Below, piece after piece: positions 46,574 through 54,444 of a stretch of DNA of 64,000 nt. Positions within the stretch are counted from its first letter, which is position 1. Each line of letters opens with the position of its first letter. Source of the DNA: a virus; IMG/VR virus record IMGVR_UViG_3300035703_000062, positions 1-64,000 of that record, one strand, 5' to 3'. The notes beneath the pieces were generated by a model, which searched no databases, was not told the origin of the DNA, and saw nothing but the letters and a program-made list of their open reading frames with translations. The position numbers and the translations under genes were made by a program.

Positions 46574-46576
46574 TCC

Positions 46577-48424
46577 ATGGCGCAAACGCGATTGATTTCG
46601 GATCTTGTTGAGCTTGTAACGCCCAACAATGACGATGTGTTTGTCGTTGTAGATAATACGACCAACCCCTCGCTTTCTGTTACAAAGCGCATCACTTATG
46701 CCAATCTGAAGGAAGGTCTTCAGGACATGATTGATCTGCTCGTGTCTGGTGGCACGGGCATCAATGCATCGTATAACGACGGCAGCAATACTCTTACATT
46801 GTCAGTTGTTGCTGATACTACTGTTCAGCAAAGTGTTATTTCGTCTGGCGGCACCACCATTGGTACGCGGCGCGAAATCAATTTTATTCCTGGTGCATCA
46901 ATCCTGCTTTCTGGTACTGATAATCCTGGAAGCAACCGTGTTGATCTTGCCATTCGCACTAATGCAGTTTCGACTGCTAGCAATCTGGTAGGCGCTGGCA
47001 CCACTTATAACGTGCTGTCCAGCATTTCAACGCTGGGCGATGGCACGCAGGATCTGCGCTTCCGCACTCTCAAGGCTGGTAGCGCGAAAGTATCGCTTGG
47101 CTTGGCCGATGGTGGTAACTCTGTAACGGTTGACATTGTTCCCAGTGGCATCAGTATTAACGATCTGAACACTGCATCGCCTCTTGCTATTGGCCTTGGT
47201 GGCACAAATGCCACCACGGCCTCGGATGCACGAAGCAATCTTGGTGCAGCCAAGGCTGGTGACAATACGGACATCACAAGCCTGTCTGGCCTGACCACTG
47301 CCTTGTCAGTGAACCAAGGCGGCACGGGCGGCAATACTGCTCAAGTGGCACTGCGTAACTTGCAGGGCCTCAACAGCGTGGCAAACGTCGCCACTGCTGG
47401 TCAGAGCATTGTTGCCAATGCTTCTACGCTTGTTGCTGGCAATTATCGAGCTGAACTGCGCGGCATTCGCGCTGGTAGCAGCAAGATCACTGTCGGCGTG
47501 GTGAGCAATGACATTAGTATCAATGCCAACTCCGATTTGATTCTTGCTGGCGCCACGCAAGATGTCAATTTCAATGGCTACAAGCTGACTAATATTGGTT
47601 CGCCTGTGTCATCTACTGACGCAGCCACTAAAGATTATGTGGACAGCGTTGCACAGGGTCTGGTTGTTAAAGAGGCTGTGCTGCTGGCTACGACTAGCGG
47701 GCAAGTTGGTACGTATGCAGCTAGCGGCCAAACCTTCACTTATACAGCCACTGGCACTCCCTCCATCGATGGCGTGAGCGTTACCGCCACTGGCACGCGA
47801 GTGCTGTTTAAGAACCAGGCGACGGCCAGCGAGAATGGTATTTATGAGCTGACCACTTCTGGTGATACTGGCATTAGCGCCATCTTCACTCGCGCATTGG
47901 ACTACAACACCGATGTGGAAGTAGAAGCTGGTAGCTTCGCCTTTGTACTGAGCGGCGCAACAAATGCTGGTAAGCAATATGTGCAGACCACTCAAGCAGC
48001 AGTGCTTGATACCGACCCATTGGTCTTCACTGTTCTGAATGATCTTGTCATTCCAGACGACAGTATTTCTAATAGCAAGCTGGAGCATATGCCAGCATTG
48101 CGCGTTAAGGGCACGGTTGTTAGCGGCACGCCGCAAGATCTGACGGCAGATCAAATTATTGAAATTGTGAACAGTGGTGGTACTACTGCCATTGATCAAG
48201 CTCGCGTGACCATCACTGGTGCGCTGGATAGCAATGCACGAGTGGGCGTGAGCGTCACGGGCGTGACTGCCGGAACCCGCCGTAAGATCAACTTTATCCC
48301 CAGCGGCATTGCAGAGATTAGTGCTGCAGATGATGCTGGCAATGAAGAAATTGATGTGGTGATTAACGTGCCTGCACCAACTGCAGGAGGCGTCAGTCTC
48401 GGTTTGGCCGTTGCACTCGGCTAA
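46577..48424 (+). CDS. tail fibre protein with C-terminal nonapeptide (615 aa)
   Basis: Repetitive beta-rich fibre: several 'GTxRxINFIPGxxIxLS...DxPGxxxVDLAI'-type repeats, a GTNATTASDARSNLGAAKAGDNTDITSLSGL segment typical of phage fibre shafts, and NIGSPVSSTDAATKDYVDSVAQG, a T4-cyanophage fibre motif. The last residues GVSLGLAVALG are shared with the product of 53488-53862. Confidence 0.65.
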   Translation: MAQTRLISDLVELVTPNNDDVFVVVDNTTNPSLSVTKRITYANLKEGLQDMIDLLVSGGTGINASYNDGSNTLTLSVVADTTVQQSVISSGGTTIGTRREINFIPGASILLSGTDNPGSNRVDLAIRTNAVSTASNLVGAGTTYNVLSSISTLGDGTQDLRFRTLKAGSAKVSLGLADGGNSVTVDIVPSGISINDLNTASPLAIGLGGTNATTASDARSNLGAAKAGDNTDITSLSGLTTALSVNQGGTGGNTAQVALRNLQGLNSVANVATAGQSIVANASTLVAGNYRAELRGIRAGSSKITVGVVSNDISINANSDLILAGATQDVNFNGYKLTNIGSPVSSTDAATKDYVDSVAQGLVVKEAVLLATTSGQVGTYAASGQTFTYTATGTPSIDGVSVTATGTRVLFKNQATASENGIYELTTSGDTGISAIFTRALDYNTDVEVEAGSFAFVLSGATNAGKQYVQTTQAAVLDTDPLVFTVLNDLVIPDDSISNSKLEHMPALRVKGTVVSGTPQDLTADQIIEIVNSGGTTAIDQARVTITGALDSNARVGVSVTGVTAGTRRKINFIPSGIAEISAADDAGNEEIDVVINVPAPTAGGVSLGLAVALG

Positions 48425-48457
48425 TCCTTTTATACTAAACAAAGCACACGAACGATC

Positions 48458-48850
48458 ATGGCCGAGCGTTTCCAGGCAAAAAGCACAAAACTTAGCAGTG
48501 CTAATAGCGTCACTGACATTTTCAATCCCACCAGCGGAGCTGACGGCCTGTTGGATAGCAGCGATGACCGTTCAGTGGTACTATCTATTCTTGGTGCCAA
48601 TGCTGACGGTTCCAGTGCAGTGGATGTAAGCGTGTTCGTTACTGCTACTGGCTCCACGTCTACGACAGTGGCCACTGTGGAAGGAGAGGCTACTAGCTTC
48701 TATCTTGCGAAGACCATTACTATTCCCGCTGATGCATCGCTGGAATTCGTGGCGAACAAGGTGATTTTGAAGCATGGCCAGAAGCTTCGTGCTTATGCAT
48801 CGGCGGCCAGTGACTGTGAAATCACAGTGAGCGCACTGGACATCTATTGA
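48458..48850 (+). CDS. virion structural protein (130 aa)
   Basis: MAERFQAKSTKLSSANSVTDIFNPTSG followed by beta-sandwich-like strands (VVLSILGANADGSSAVDVSVFVTATG; FYLAKTITIPADASLEFVANKVILKHGQKLRAYAS). This 'K-L-x-LKxGxxLRAxAS' ending is common in cyanophage head/tail decoration proteins. Followed by a terminator. Confidence 0.55.
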   Translation: MAERFQAKSTKLSSANSVTDIFNPTSGADGLLDSSDDRSVVLSILGANADGSSAVDVSVFVTATGSTSTTVATVEGEATSFYLAKTITIPADASLEFVANKVILKHGQKLRAYASAASDCEITVSALDIY

Positions 48851-48855
48851 GAAAC

Positions 48856-48880
48856 GGCCCCTGAAGGGGCCACTTATAAT
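48856..48880 (+). terminator. hairpin terminator with possible promoter
   Basis: GGCCCCT-GA-AGGGGCC then ACTTATAATTG. The TATAAT inside the tail could serve as -10 for the adhesin gene at 48903, whose SD (AGGAAGG) is strong. Confidence 0.6.
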
Positions 48881-48902
48881 TGATTACGACTTAGGAAGGA
48901 TT

Positions 48903-50879
48903 ATGGCTCGCAACACCTTGGCCCCTGGTGGATATATTGGTGGCGAGCCGCCGAGGCGGCCATATTTAAATCAGCTTAGTGGCGTATGGAAGCTGGAAGA
49001 CGCAGTGGAGCGTCAGAAGGCTGGTACGTGGACCAACCCGCTAGGCATTGAAGACCTGTTTTCCACCTATCTTTACACAGGCAACGGCAGCACGCAGACG
49101 ATCACGAATGGGATTGATCTGGCAGGTAAGGGTGGGTTGGTTTGGATTAAAAGCCGAAGCACAGTAACTGACAACGCTCTTTTTGACACTGCGCGAGGAG
49201 CATCTAATGGGTTTCTGCGTTCAAACACCACAGACACGCCTTATGCAAACCCAAGCAGTGACCTGACCAGTTTTGACGCGTCCGGTTTCTCGATCACTAA
49301 TAGCACAGGAAATGTCAACGTAAGCCCTCGCACCTACGCCTCCTGGACCTTCCGCAAGGCCGCGAAGTTCTTTGATGTAGTGACGTGGACGGGGGATGGT
49401 GCATCTTCTCGCAACATCTCTCACGCTCTTGGTTCTACGCCCGGCTTCATCGTTGTTAAACGAACAAGCGCATCCTCAGACTGGTGGTGTTGGCATAGGT
49501 CCATATCAACTGGTGATCTTTCTGGCAACAACTTGATTGTATTAAACACAACAGCAGCCCAAACTAATATTGGCACAGTAATCGGAACGGCATCTTCCAC
49601 GTCGTTCCAAGTTGGTGGTGATAGCTCTGTCAACGCCTCTGGCGCCACCTACGTCGCCTACCTATTCGCGCACGACGCTGGCGGGTTTGGCGATAGCGGC
49701 AATGACAGCGTGGTGAGTTGCGGTACATTTACAGGTGATTCCACTGTTACTCTTGGTTGGGAGCCGCAGTGGCTTCTTTTTAAGCGTACTGATTCAACGG
49801 GTAACTGGAGAATTCTTGATAATATGAGGGGGATGCCAGTAATTGCAAGTTCTACTGGTAGTCAACAAGTTCTTTTTCCCAATACATCAGGAGCAGAATC
49901 AACTGATGGCGTAGCCAGTCCGACGCCAACAGGTTTTCAGGCGTTTTTAGGTGCTGGCACCTACATCTACATCGCCATCCGCCGTGGGCCGATGAAGACG
50001 CCTACGGATGCGACGAAGGTGTTTTCTCCTTACATTGCAGCAGGCAATACGGCTACTGGCTTTGTTACTGATTTGCAGTTTGCCTTAGAACGAGCCGGTA
50101 GCGCCAATAATGCCCAGACGTATGATCGTCTTCGCGGTGGCAAAACCTTAAGAACAAGCAGCACGGGTGCTGAGTTTAACTTCGATGTAGGTTTTGCGAC
50201 AAATGACGGCACGACATATTCATGGACATCCGGTTATCTACGGTATTCTTTCCGCCGCGCCCCCGGCTTCTTCGACGTGGTGGCTTATACGGGCACGGGC
50301 AGCGATCAGACTATCACTCATAATCTCGGCGTTACGCCGGAGCTAATAATTGTAAAATGCAGAAGCGCAGTCGATGATTGGTATGTTTATAGTCAGAGTT
50401 TGCCAACCGCTACGCAGAACTGGGTAAGGCTTAGTACTAACGCTTCTGCAAATGGCGCTATTGGACAAGATCTTTGGGGGCCGCCAACTTCGACAACGTT
50501 CAAGGTGGATACTTATTTAGCACTGTCCACTTCTGCTGGCACCTACATCGCCTACCTCTTCGCCTCCTGCCCCGGGGTCAGCAAGGTCGGCAGCTATACC
50601 GGCACTGGCACCACGCTGAGCATCGACTGCGGCTTCACAGCAGGCGCACGGTTCGTTCTGATCAAGCGCACTGACAGCACCGGTGACTGGTACGTCTGGG
50701 ACACCGCTCGCGGCATCATCAGTGGTAACGATCCATCACTTTTATTGAACTCTACTGCTGCGGAAGTGACGAACACTGACTACATCGACCCGCTGAATGC
50801 TGGCTTCCAAATTAGCTCTACTGCCCCTGCCGCCATCAATGCAAACGGCGGAAGCTTCATCTTTTTTGCAGTGGCTTAG
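48903..50879 (+). CDS. modular tail adhesin with DUF7483-type repeats (658 aa)
   Basis: N-terminus APGGYIGGEPPRRPYLNQLSGVWKLEDAVERQKAGTW is an anchor shared with the next gene. After it the protein is built from repeats of the type FRKAAKFFDVVTWTGDGASSRNISHALGSTPGFIVVKRT (also ~450 and ~570), known from cyanophage fibres as DUF7483. At least three complete units and two partial ones are visible (FTGDSTVTLGWEPQWLLFKRTDSTGNW). Likely host-recognition protein. SD AGGAAGG precedes the ATG. Confidence 0.7.
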   Translation: MARNTLAPGGYIGGEPPRRPYLNQLSGVWKLEDAVERQKAGTWTNPLGIEDLFSTYLYTGNGSTQTITNGIDLAGKGGLVWIKSRSTVTDNALFDTARGASNGFLRSNTTDTPYANPSSDLTSFDASGFSITNSTGNVNVSPRTYASWTFRKAAKFFDVVTWTGDGASSRNISHALGSTPGFIVVKRTSASSDWWCWHRSISTGDLSGNNLIVLNTTAAQTNIGTVIGTASSTSFQVGGDSSVNASGATYVAYLFAHDAGGFGDSGNDSVVSCGTFTGDSTVTLGWEPQWLLFKRTDSTGNWRILDNMRGMPVIASSTGSQQVLFPNTSGAESTDGVASPTPTGFQAFLGAGTYIYIAIRRGPMKTPTDATKVFSPYIAAGNTATGFVTDLQFALERAGSANNAQTYDRLRGGKTLRTSSTGAEFNFDVGFATNDGTTYSWTSGYLRYSFRRAPGFFDVVAYTGTGSDQTITHNLGVTPELIIVKCRSAVDDWYVYSQSLPTATQNWVRLSTNASANGAIGQDLWGPPTSTTFKVDTYLALSTSAGTYIAYLFASCPGVSKVGSYTGTGTTLSIDCGFTAGARFVLIKRTDSTGDWYVWDTARGIISGNDPSLLLNSTAAEVTNTDYIDPLNAGFQISSTAPAAINANGGSFIFFAVA

Positions 50880-50925
50880 AGCTAGTCCTTTCCATTGCTA
50901 CCATTAGTTTACTGACGATTTAACC

Positions 50926-51678
50926 ATGGGACAAGGCGGATACATCGGCGCAAGCCCTGCTTGGCAAGGAGGACCTACTAATCCCTATCCCTATCTGCCT
51001 GGTGCATGGCAAATTCAGGAAGCGTATCGCAGAGGGCGCAGTGGCACTTGGACTCGGGCAGGTATTCCAGTGATTGGTGAGCCTTATCAAGGCGGCTTTT
51101 TTGCTGGATTTATTAGTCATACTGCTGACGGCAACGCCACGCACGCATTAATTGTGGCGCCACGTGCCACCGGGGGCATGGGTGGCTCTTATCCGCGTGA
51201 CTCGCGGTGGAAGACCAGTCAAACCACGACAGTTGGCACTACAAGCCCGTTTGATGGCGCCGCAAATACCGCTGCAATAGTTACTGCTGGGATTGCCGCT
51301 CATCCCGCTGCTCAATTTTGCGTCAGCCTTAGCATTGGCGGATATACAGATTGGTATCTTCCCTCGCGGTATGAGCTTGATATTGCCTATCAAAACTTAA
51401 AGCCAACAACCTACAATAACGACACATCTTGGGGCGTCAACCCTTATTCAGTGCCAGCGCGTACAGTCAATCGCACCACTGGAACCCCCTTGAGAACGTC
51501 AGTAGCCGCCTTTCAAGATGGCGGAACAGAATCCTTTGTTACGAGCTACCACTGGTCATCCACTGAGGGCAGCGCCGCGAATGCGTGGACAGTGTACTTC
51601 ATTGATGGCTCCCATCTAAGTACTACCAAGACCGACACCACATGGTACGTTCGTGCCTTCCGCAAAGTAGCGCTTTAA
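50926..51678 (+). CDS. DGR-type variable protein: shared anchor plus C-type lectin-like domain (250 aa)
   Basis: MGQGGYIGASPAWQGGPTNPYPYLPGAWQIQEAYRRGRSGTW is the anchor also seen upstream. Residues ~60-250 match the DUF1566/CLec fold: GYTDWYLPSRYELDIAY, then HWSSTEGSAANAWTVYF-x-DGS...K...YVRAFRKV. This is the scaffold that diversity-generating retroelements diversify; variable positions would be the residues between invariant W-SSTE, AW, V-F, G, K and YVRA. Many of those codons end in C or T, as expected from mutated AAY. A remnant of a DGR reverse transcriptase follows at 51781. Confidence 0.65.
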   Translation: MGQGGYIGASPAWQGGPTNPYPYLPGAWQIQEAYRRGRSGTWTRAGIPVIGEPYQGGFFAGFISHTADGNATHALIVAPRATGGMGGSYPRDSRWKTSQTTTVGTTSPFDGAANTAAIVTAGIAAHPAAQFCVSLSIGGYTDWYLPSRYELDIAYQNLKPTTYNNDTSWGVNPYSVPARTVNRTTGTPLRTSVAAFQDGGTESFVTSYHWSSTEGSAANAWTVYFIDGSHLSTTKTDTTWYVRAFRKVAL

Positions 51679-51700
51679 TACTTTCGTTCTTTAGACAGCA

Positions 51701-51741
51701 AGCGAGCATGCCCTAAACTAAGACTTTCTCGCTTTTTTCTT
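51701..51741 (+). terminator. terminator after the variable protein
   Basis: AGCGAG (51701-51706) pairs with CTCGCT (51728-51733) across a 21-nt loop, followed by TTTTTCTTT. The long loop weakens the call; in DGRs a hairpin after the variable region is also part of the retrohoming site. Confidence 0.45.
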
Positions 51742-51780
51742 TGGCTAAATACAAGCATCTGCCAATATACAAATCAACCT

Positions 51781-51915
51781 ATGACCTTGGTGAATAGCTA
51801 TTTAGGATTTTTGCGGCACATGAACAGCTATGGCGCCAGAGAAAAGATATGCAGAAGGTTTTCTTGGCTAGGCTATGAATCAAATGCAGAAATGACAAAA
51901 ATTATTTCGCTTTAG
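51781..51915 (+). pseudogene. C-terminal remnant of a DGR-type reverse transcriptase (44 codons)
   Basis: The frame reads TLVNSYLGFLRHMNSYGAREK then ICRRFSWLGYESNAEM and stops. 'VNSYLGxxxHxNSYxxRxK...F-WL' is the conserved C-terminal end of DGR reverse transcriptases. The catalytic region (YxDD/YMDD) and all N-terminal motifs are missing. The same frame is open back to the variable-protein stop at 51678, but that part is not RT-like. It directly follows a lectin-fold variable protein. Probably a deletion remnant; it might still be translated as a short peptide. Confidence 0.6.
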
Positions 51916-51926
51916 GAGGGTAAGAA

Positions 51927-52067
51927 ATGGCAGCAAAAAGCAAAGTAGGGCTGTCTGGTGGCAGGCGCTTGATTATTGGCAAGCCCAAGCGCACCCGACA
52001 GGGAGAGGGCAAAAACAGCAAGCCTTCTCATGGTCGCAAGCCATCACGAGGGCAGGGCAAGAGCTGA
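51927..52067 (+). CDS. small basic conserved cyanophage protein (46 aa)
   Basis: Strong SD (GGAGG, spacing ~8). MAAKSKVGLSGGRRLIIGKPKRTRQGEG...KPSHGRKPSRGQGKS. I recall closely similar ~45-residue proteins (K-GLTxGxRxxIGKPKKTRQGxxxxTKxG) throughout T4-like and other cyanophages; function unknown. Highly basic, so nucleic acid or virion binding is plausible. Its SD overlaps the reverse transcriptase remnant. Confidence 0.7.
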   Translation: MAAKSKVGLSGGRRLIIGKPKRTRQGEGKNSKPSHGRKPSRGQGKS

Positions 52068-52095
52068 TTATCATTAAGAAAAGCCTTGATACACC

Positions 52096-52437
52096 GTGAT
52101 TGATCCCGCTAAATACGACATCACTATTCATCAGGGTGCCACATTTGAGCTGAATTTACAGCTTAAAGATGGCAATGGCAGTCCAGTGGCAATGTCAGGC
52201 TACACAGTGGCTGGCAAAGTGTACGACAGATATGGCGCCACATTATTGGCCACGTTTGTCCAAGAATGGACCACCCAAGCAAGCGGCTTGTTCAAACTTT
52301 CCATTCCAGCATCAGGCACTGCCACTTTGAGTGGCAGCGCCCAATATGACGTGCTAGTTACAGAGCCCACTGGTCGAAAATACTACCTCCTTGAAGGGGC
52401 TGCCATTATCAATCCAGGCCTTACAGGGAGGGCGTGA
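52096..52437 (+). CDS. baseplate/fibre adaptor-like protein (113 aa)
   Basis: GTG start. IDPAKYDITIHQGATFELNLQLKDGNGSPVAMSGYTVAGKVYDRYG...GLFKLSIPASGTATLSGSAQYDVLVTEPTGRKYYLLEGAAIINPGLT is the BppU-N-like beta sandwich that often begins fibre operons in cyanophages. Related in layout to the N-terminus of the 41404 gene. Confidence 0.6.
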   Translation: MIDPAKYDITIHQGATFELNLQLKDGNGSPVAMSGYTVAGKVYDRYGATLLATFVQEWTTQASGLFKLSIPASGTATLSGSAQYDVLVTEPTGRKYYLLEGAAIINPGLTGRA

Positions 52438-52712
52438 TGGAAGTTGTTATTAGTGGAGCATCATCTCCGCAGGTGCAAATTGTAGAGAGTGGTAATACTG
52501 TCGTCGTCACTCGTCCAATAATTTCTACTGTTTCGCTGACTATGGCTGGCCCTCAGGGGCCAGCCTTCACAGGACAGCAACTATTTAACATTGGAGCAAT
52601 TGAGCAGCTTACTGTAGCAAATAGCGGCTCCACGCTACAGTGGAATGGCACGCAATATGTGCCAGCCTCAGAACTTGGCACAAACTTAACGATTAACGGG
52701 GGAGCGTTTTAA
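52437..52712 (+). CDS. small fibre-associated protein (91 aa)
   Basis: MEVVISGASSPQVQIVESGNTVVVTRPIISTVSL then a short collagen-like AGPQGPAF and GSTLQWNGTQYVPAS. It resembles the small linker proteins placed between baseplate adaptors and fibres in cyanophages. TGATG overlap with the preceding gene; one-base overlap with the next. Confidence 0.5.
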   Translation: MEVVISGASSPQVQIVESGNTVVVTRPIISTVSLTMAGPQGPAFTGQQLFNIGAIEQLTVANSGSTLQWNGTQYVPASELGTNLTINGGAF

Positions 52713-53452
52713 TGAGCGGCAGCATTATTAAACTGAAAAGGCGAGCTGCAACTGGAGCAACTGGCGCCCCTGCTTCTCTAAAGAGTGGCGAACTTGCCTT
52801 TAACGAAAACGTTTCCGACAAGAGCCTGTACTATGGCTATGGCGATGATGGCAGCGGCAATGCCACGTCGATCATTTCCATTGGTGGCGAAGGTGCCTTT
52901 GCTACTCTAAGCACCAACCAAACGCTCACTGGCAATAAAACTTTTACTGGCACAGTCACGCTTACAGGCGCCACTGTTGCATTGAATACAAGCCAGCTCA
53001 CTGAGAGCGGCAGCTTGTTCTTTACAAACGCTCGCGCTCGTGCTGCTCTTTCTGGGAGCAGCACTGTTTCGTTTGATCAAAATACAGGCATTATTAGCCT
53101 GCCAAATGATCTCACCATTGCAAGCGGCCTTACCGTAGGCGGCGACCTCGCTGTTAATGGCACACTGACAACAATTAACAGTACCACTGTTACTGTTGAC
53201 GACAAGAATATTGAGCTTGGCTCCACTGCATCGCCCACGGATGAAACTGCCGATGGTGGTGGTATCACGCTCAAAGGCGCCACTGACAAAGAAATTAAGT
53301 GGTTGAATGCCACTGACTCTTGGACTTTTAATCAAAATGTCAACATTTCATCTGGCGGCCTCAGAATTGGCGGCACTGAAGTGATTAGTTCTGCTCGCGT
53401 GTTGAGCAATGTGACGGTTAGCGGCGTCACCATCGATGGAGGAGAATACTAA
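52712..53452 (+). CDS. tail fibre protein (246 aa)
   Basis: MSGSIIKLKRRAATGATGAPASLKSGELAFNE is the typical N-terminal motif of cyanophage fibres ('LKSGELAxNE'). The shaft holds TGNKTFTGTVTLTGATV and VGGDLAVNGTLTTINSTTVTVDDKNIELGSTAS, a repeat I know from T4-like cyanophage fibres. It ends VTVSGVTIDGGEY. Confidence 0.7.
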   Translation: MSGSIIKLKRRAATGATGAPASLKSGELAFNENVSDKSLYYGYGDDGSGNATSIISIGGEGAFATLSTNQTLTGNKTFTGTVTLTGATVALNTSQLTESGSLFFTNARARAALSGSSTVSFDQNTGIISLPNDLTIASGLTVGGDLAVNGTLTTINSTTVTVDDKNIELGSTASPTDETADGGGITLKGATDKEIKWLNATDSWTFNQNVNISSGGLRIGGTEVISSARVLSNVTVSGVTIDGGEY

Positions 53453-53487
53453 TCCATCGTCAGGCTATATAGCCAATTGGAGGCCAA

Positions 53488-53862
53488 ATGGCAAATCGCA
53501 TTCGCATTCGCAGGAGTGCAGTTCCAGGGAAGATTCCCGCTGTTAGCGACATTGAGCTTGGCGAACTTGCTGTCAACACTTTTGACGGAAGAGCATTCCT
53601 CAAAAGGGACAATGGCGCAGAAAGTATTGTTGCTCTCGGCACTGTCACGTCAGTAAGTGGCGGCACTGGCATTTCAGTGGCCAGTGGAACAACCACTGCT
53701 GTTGTTTCGCTGAATAATACTGGCGTGGCGTCTGGCGTCTACGGAAGTAGTAGTCAAGTGCCTGTAATTACAGTGGATGCTCAAGGGCGCATCATTGCAG
53801 TGTCTGGCGTTGCAATTAGTGCTGGCGGCACTAGCTTGGGCCTTGCAGTTGCATTGGGCTAA
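53488..53862 (+). CDS. short fibre protein with C-terminal nonapeptide (124 aa)
   Basis: MANRIRIRRSAVPGKIPAVSDIELGELAVNTFDGRAFLKRDN is the same N-terminal type as many fibres. It continues with a TVTSVSGGTGISVASGTTTAVVSLNNT unit and ends GGTSLGLAVALG. The terminal SLGLAVALG is identical to that of the 46577 gene although the codons differ. Confidence 0.6.
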   Translation: MANRIRIRRSAVPGKIPAVSDIELGELAVNTFDGRAFLKRDNGAESIVALGTVTSVSGGTGISVASGTTTAVVSLNNTGVASGVYGSSSQVPVITVDAQGRIIAVSGVAISAGGTSLGLAVALG

Positions 53863-53896
53863 GTCTTTCTACAATTAAAACAATCACCTTCCGACC

Positions 53897-54442
53897 ATGG
53901 CTCTTTACAGCTTTCTCAATGGCTACCCTCAGCCTCTGCCATTTCGCATTGAAGTGGATGGACTGCCGCGCACTGATCCGTCCACTTTTACTGCTGAGGA
54001 GATTTACCGCGCCGGTTATCGCGGTCCCATCGGATTTCCTGGCTACGACGGCGCGACGGAGCGCTTGCTGTGGAATGGTGATGAATTTGAAGTGGTGCCA
54101 CTGACGCAAGAGGAGCTGAATGCCGCCGCAGAACAAGCTCGCCGTGGTCGCGTAAATTACGAGCAATTGTGGCAAGTGCTGAAGACTACCAGCGTCTATC
54201 AGACTTTACGGCAGGCAGCAGCAAGTGATTTGCCGGCCAACATGATCTGCACCGAACTACTGGTGGCACTATCGGACGCACGCGCTGGTAAGGCCGACGA
54301 AGAAGCAATTGGTGCTCTCTTGGGGCAGTTGCTTGAAGCACTGTCCCTTACGAAGGAAGATAAAGATGGTTTGTACGCTGCGCTGAAGGCTGGTGGCGTT
54401 GAATGGCTCTATGTTATTCCTGGCTATGTTCCTGCTGATTGA
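53897..54442 (+). CDS. hypothetical tail-region protein (181 aa)
   Basis: MALYSFLNGYPQPLPFRIEVDGLPRTDPSTFTAEEIYRAGYRGP (beta/turn rich) and WNGDEFEVVPLTQEEL, followed by two helical segments (VNYEQLWQVLKTTSVYQTLRQ...; LLVALSDARAGKADEEAIGALLGQLLEAL). The mixed fold with a C-terminal helical bundle resembles fibre-assembly chaperones of cyanophages. Inference only. Confidence 0.45.
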   Translation: MALYSFLNGYPQPLPFRIEVDGLPRTDPSTFTAEEIYRAGYRGPIGFPGYDGATERLLWNGDEFEVVPLTQEELNAAAEQARRGRVNYEQLWQVLKTTSVYQTLRQAAASDLPANMICTELLVALSDARAGKADEEAIGALLGQLLEALSLTKEDKDGLYAALKAGGVEWLYVIPGYVPAD

Positions 54443-54444
54443 TC

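Noticed and set aside
51530-51680. Template repeat for the DGR variable region
   Set aside because: I looked for a second copy of the end of the variable region (TACGTTCGTGCC, CGCAAAGTAGC) and did not notice one in the window; it may be outside or lost.
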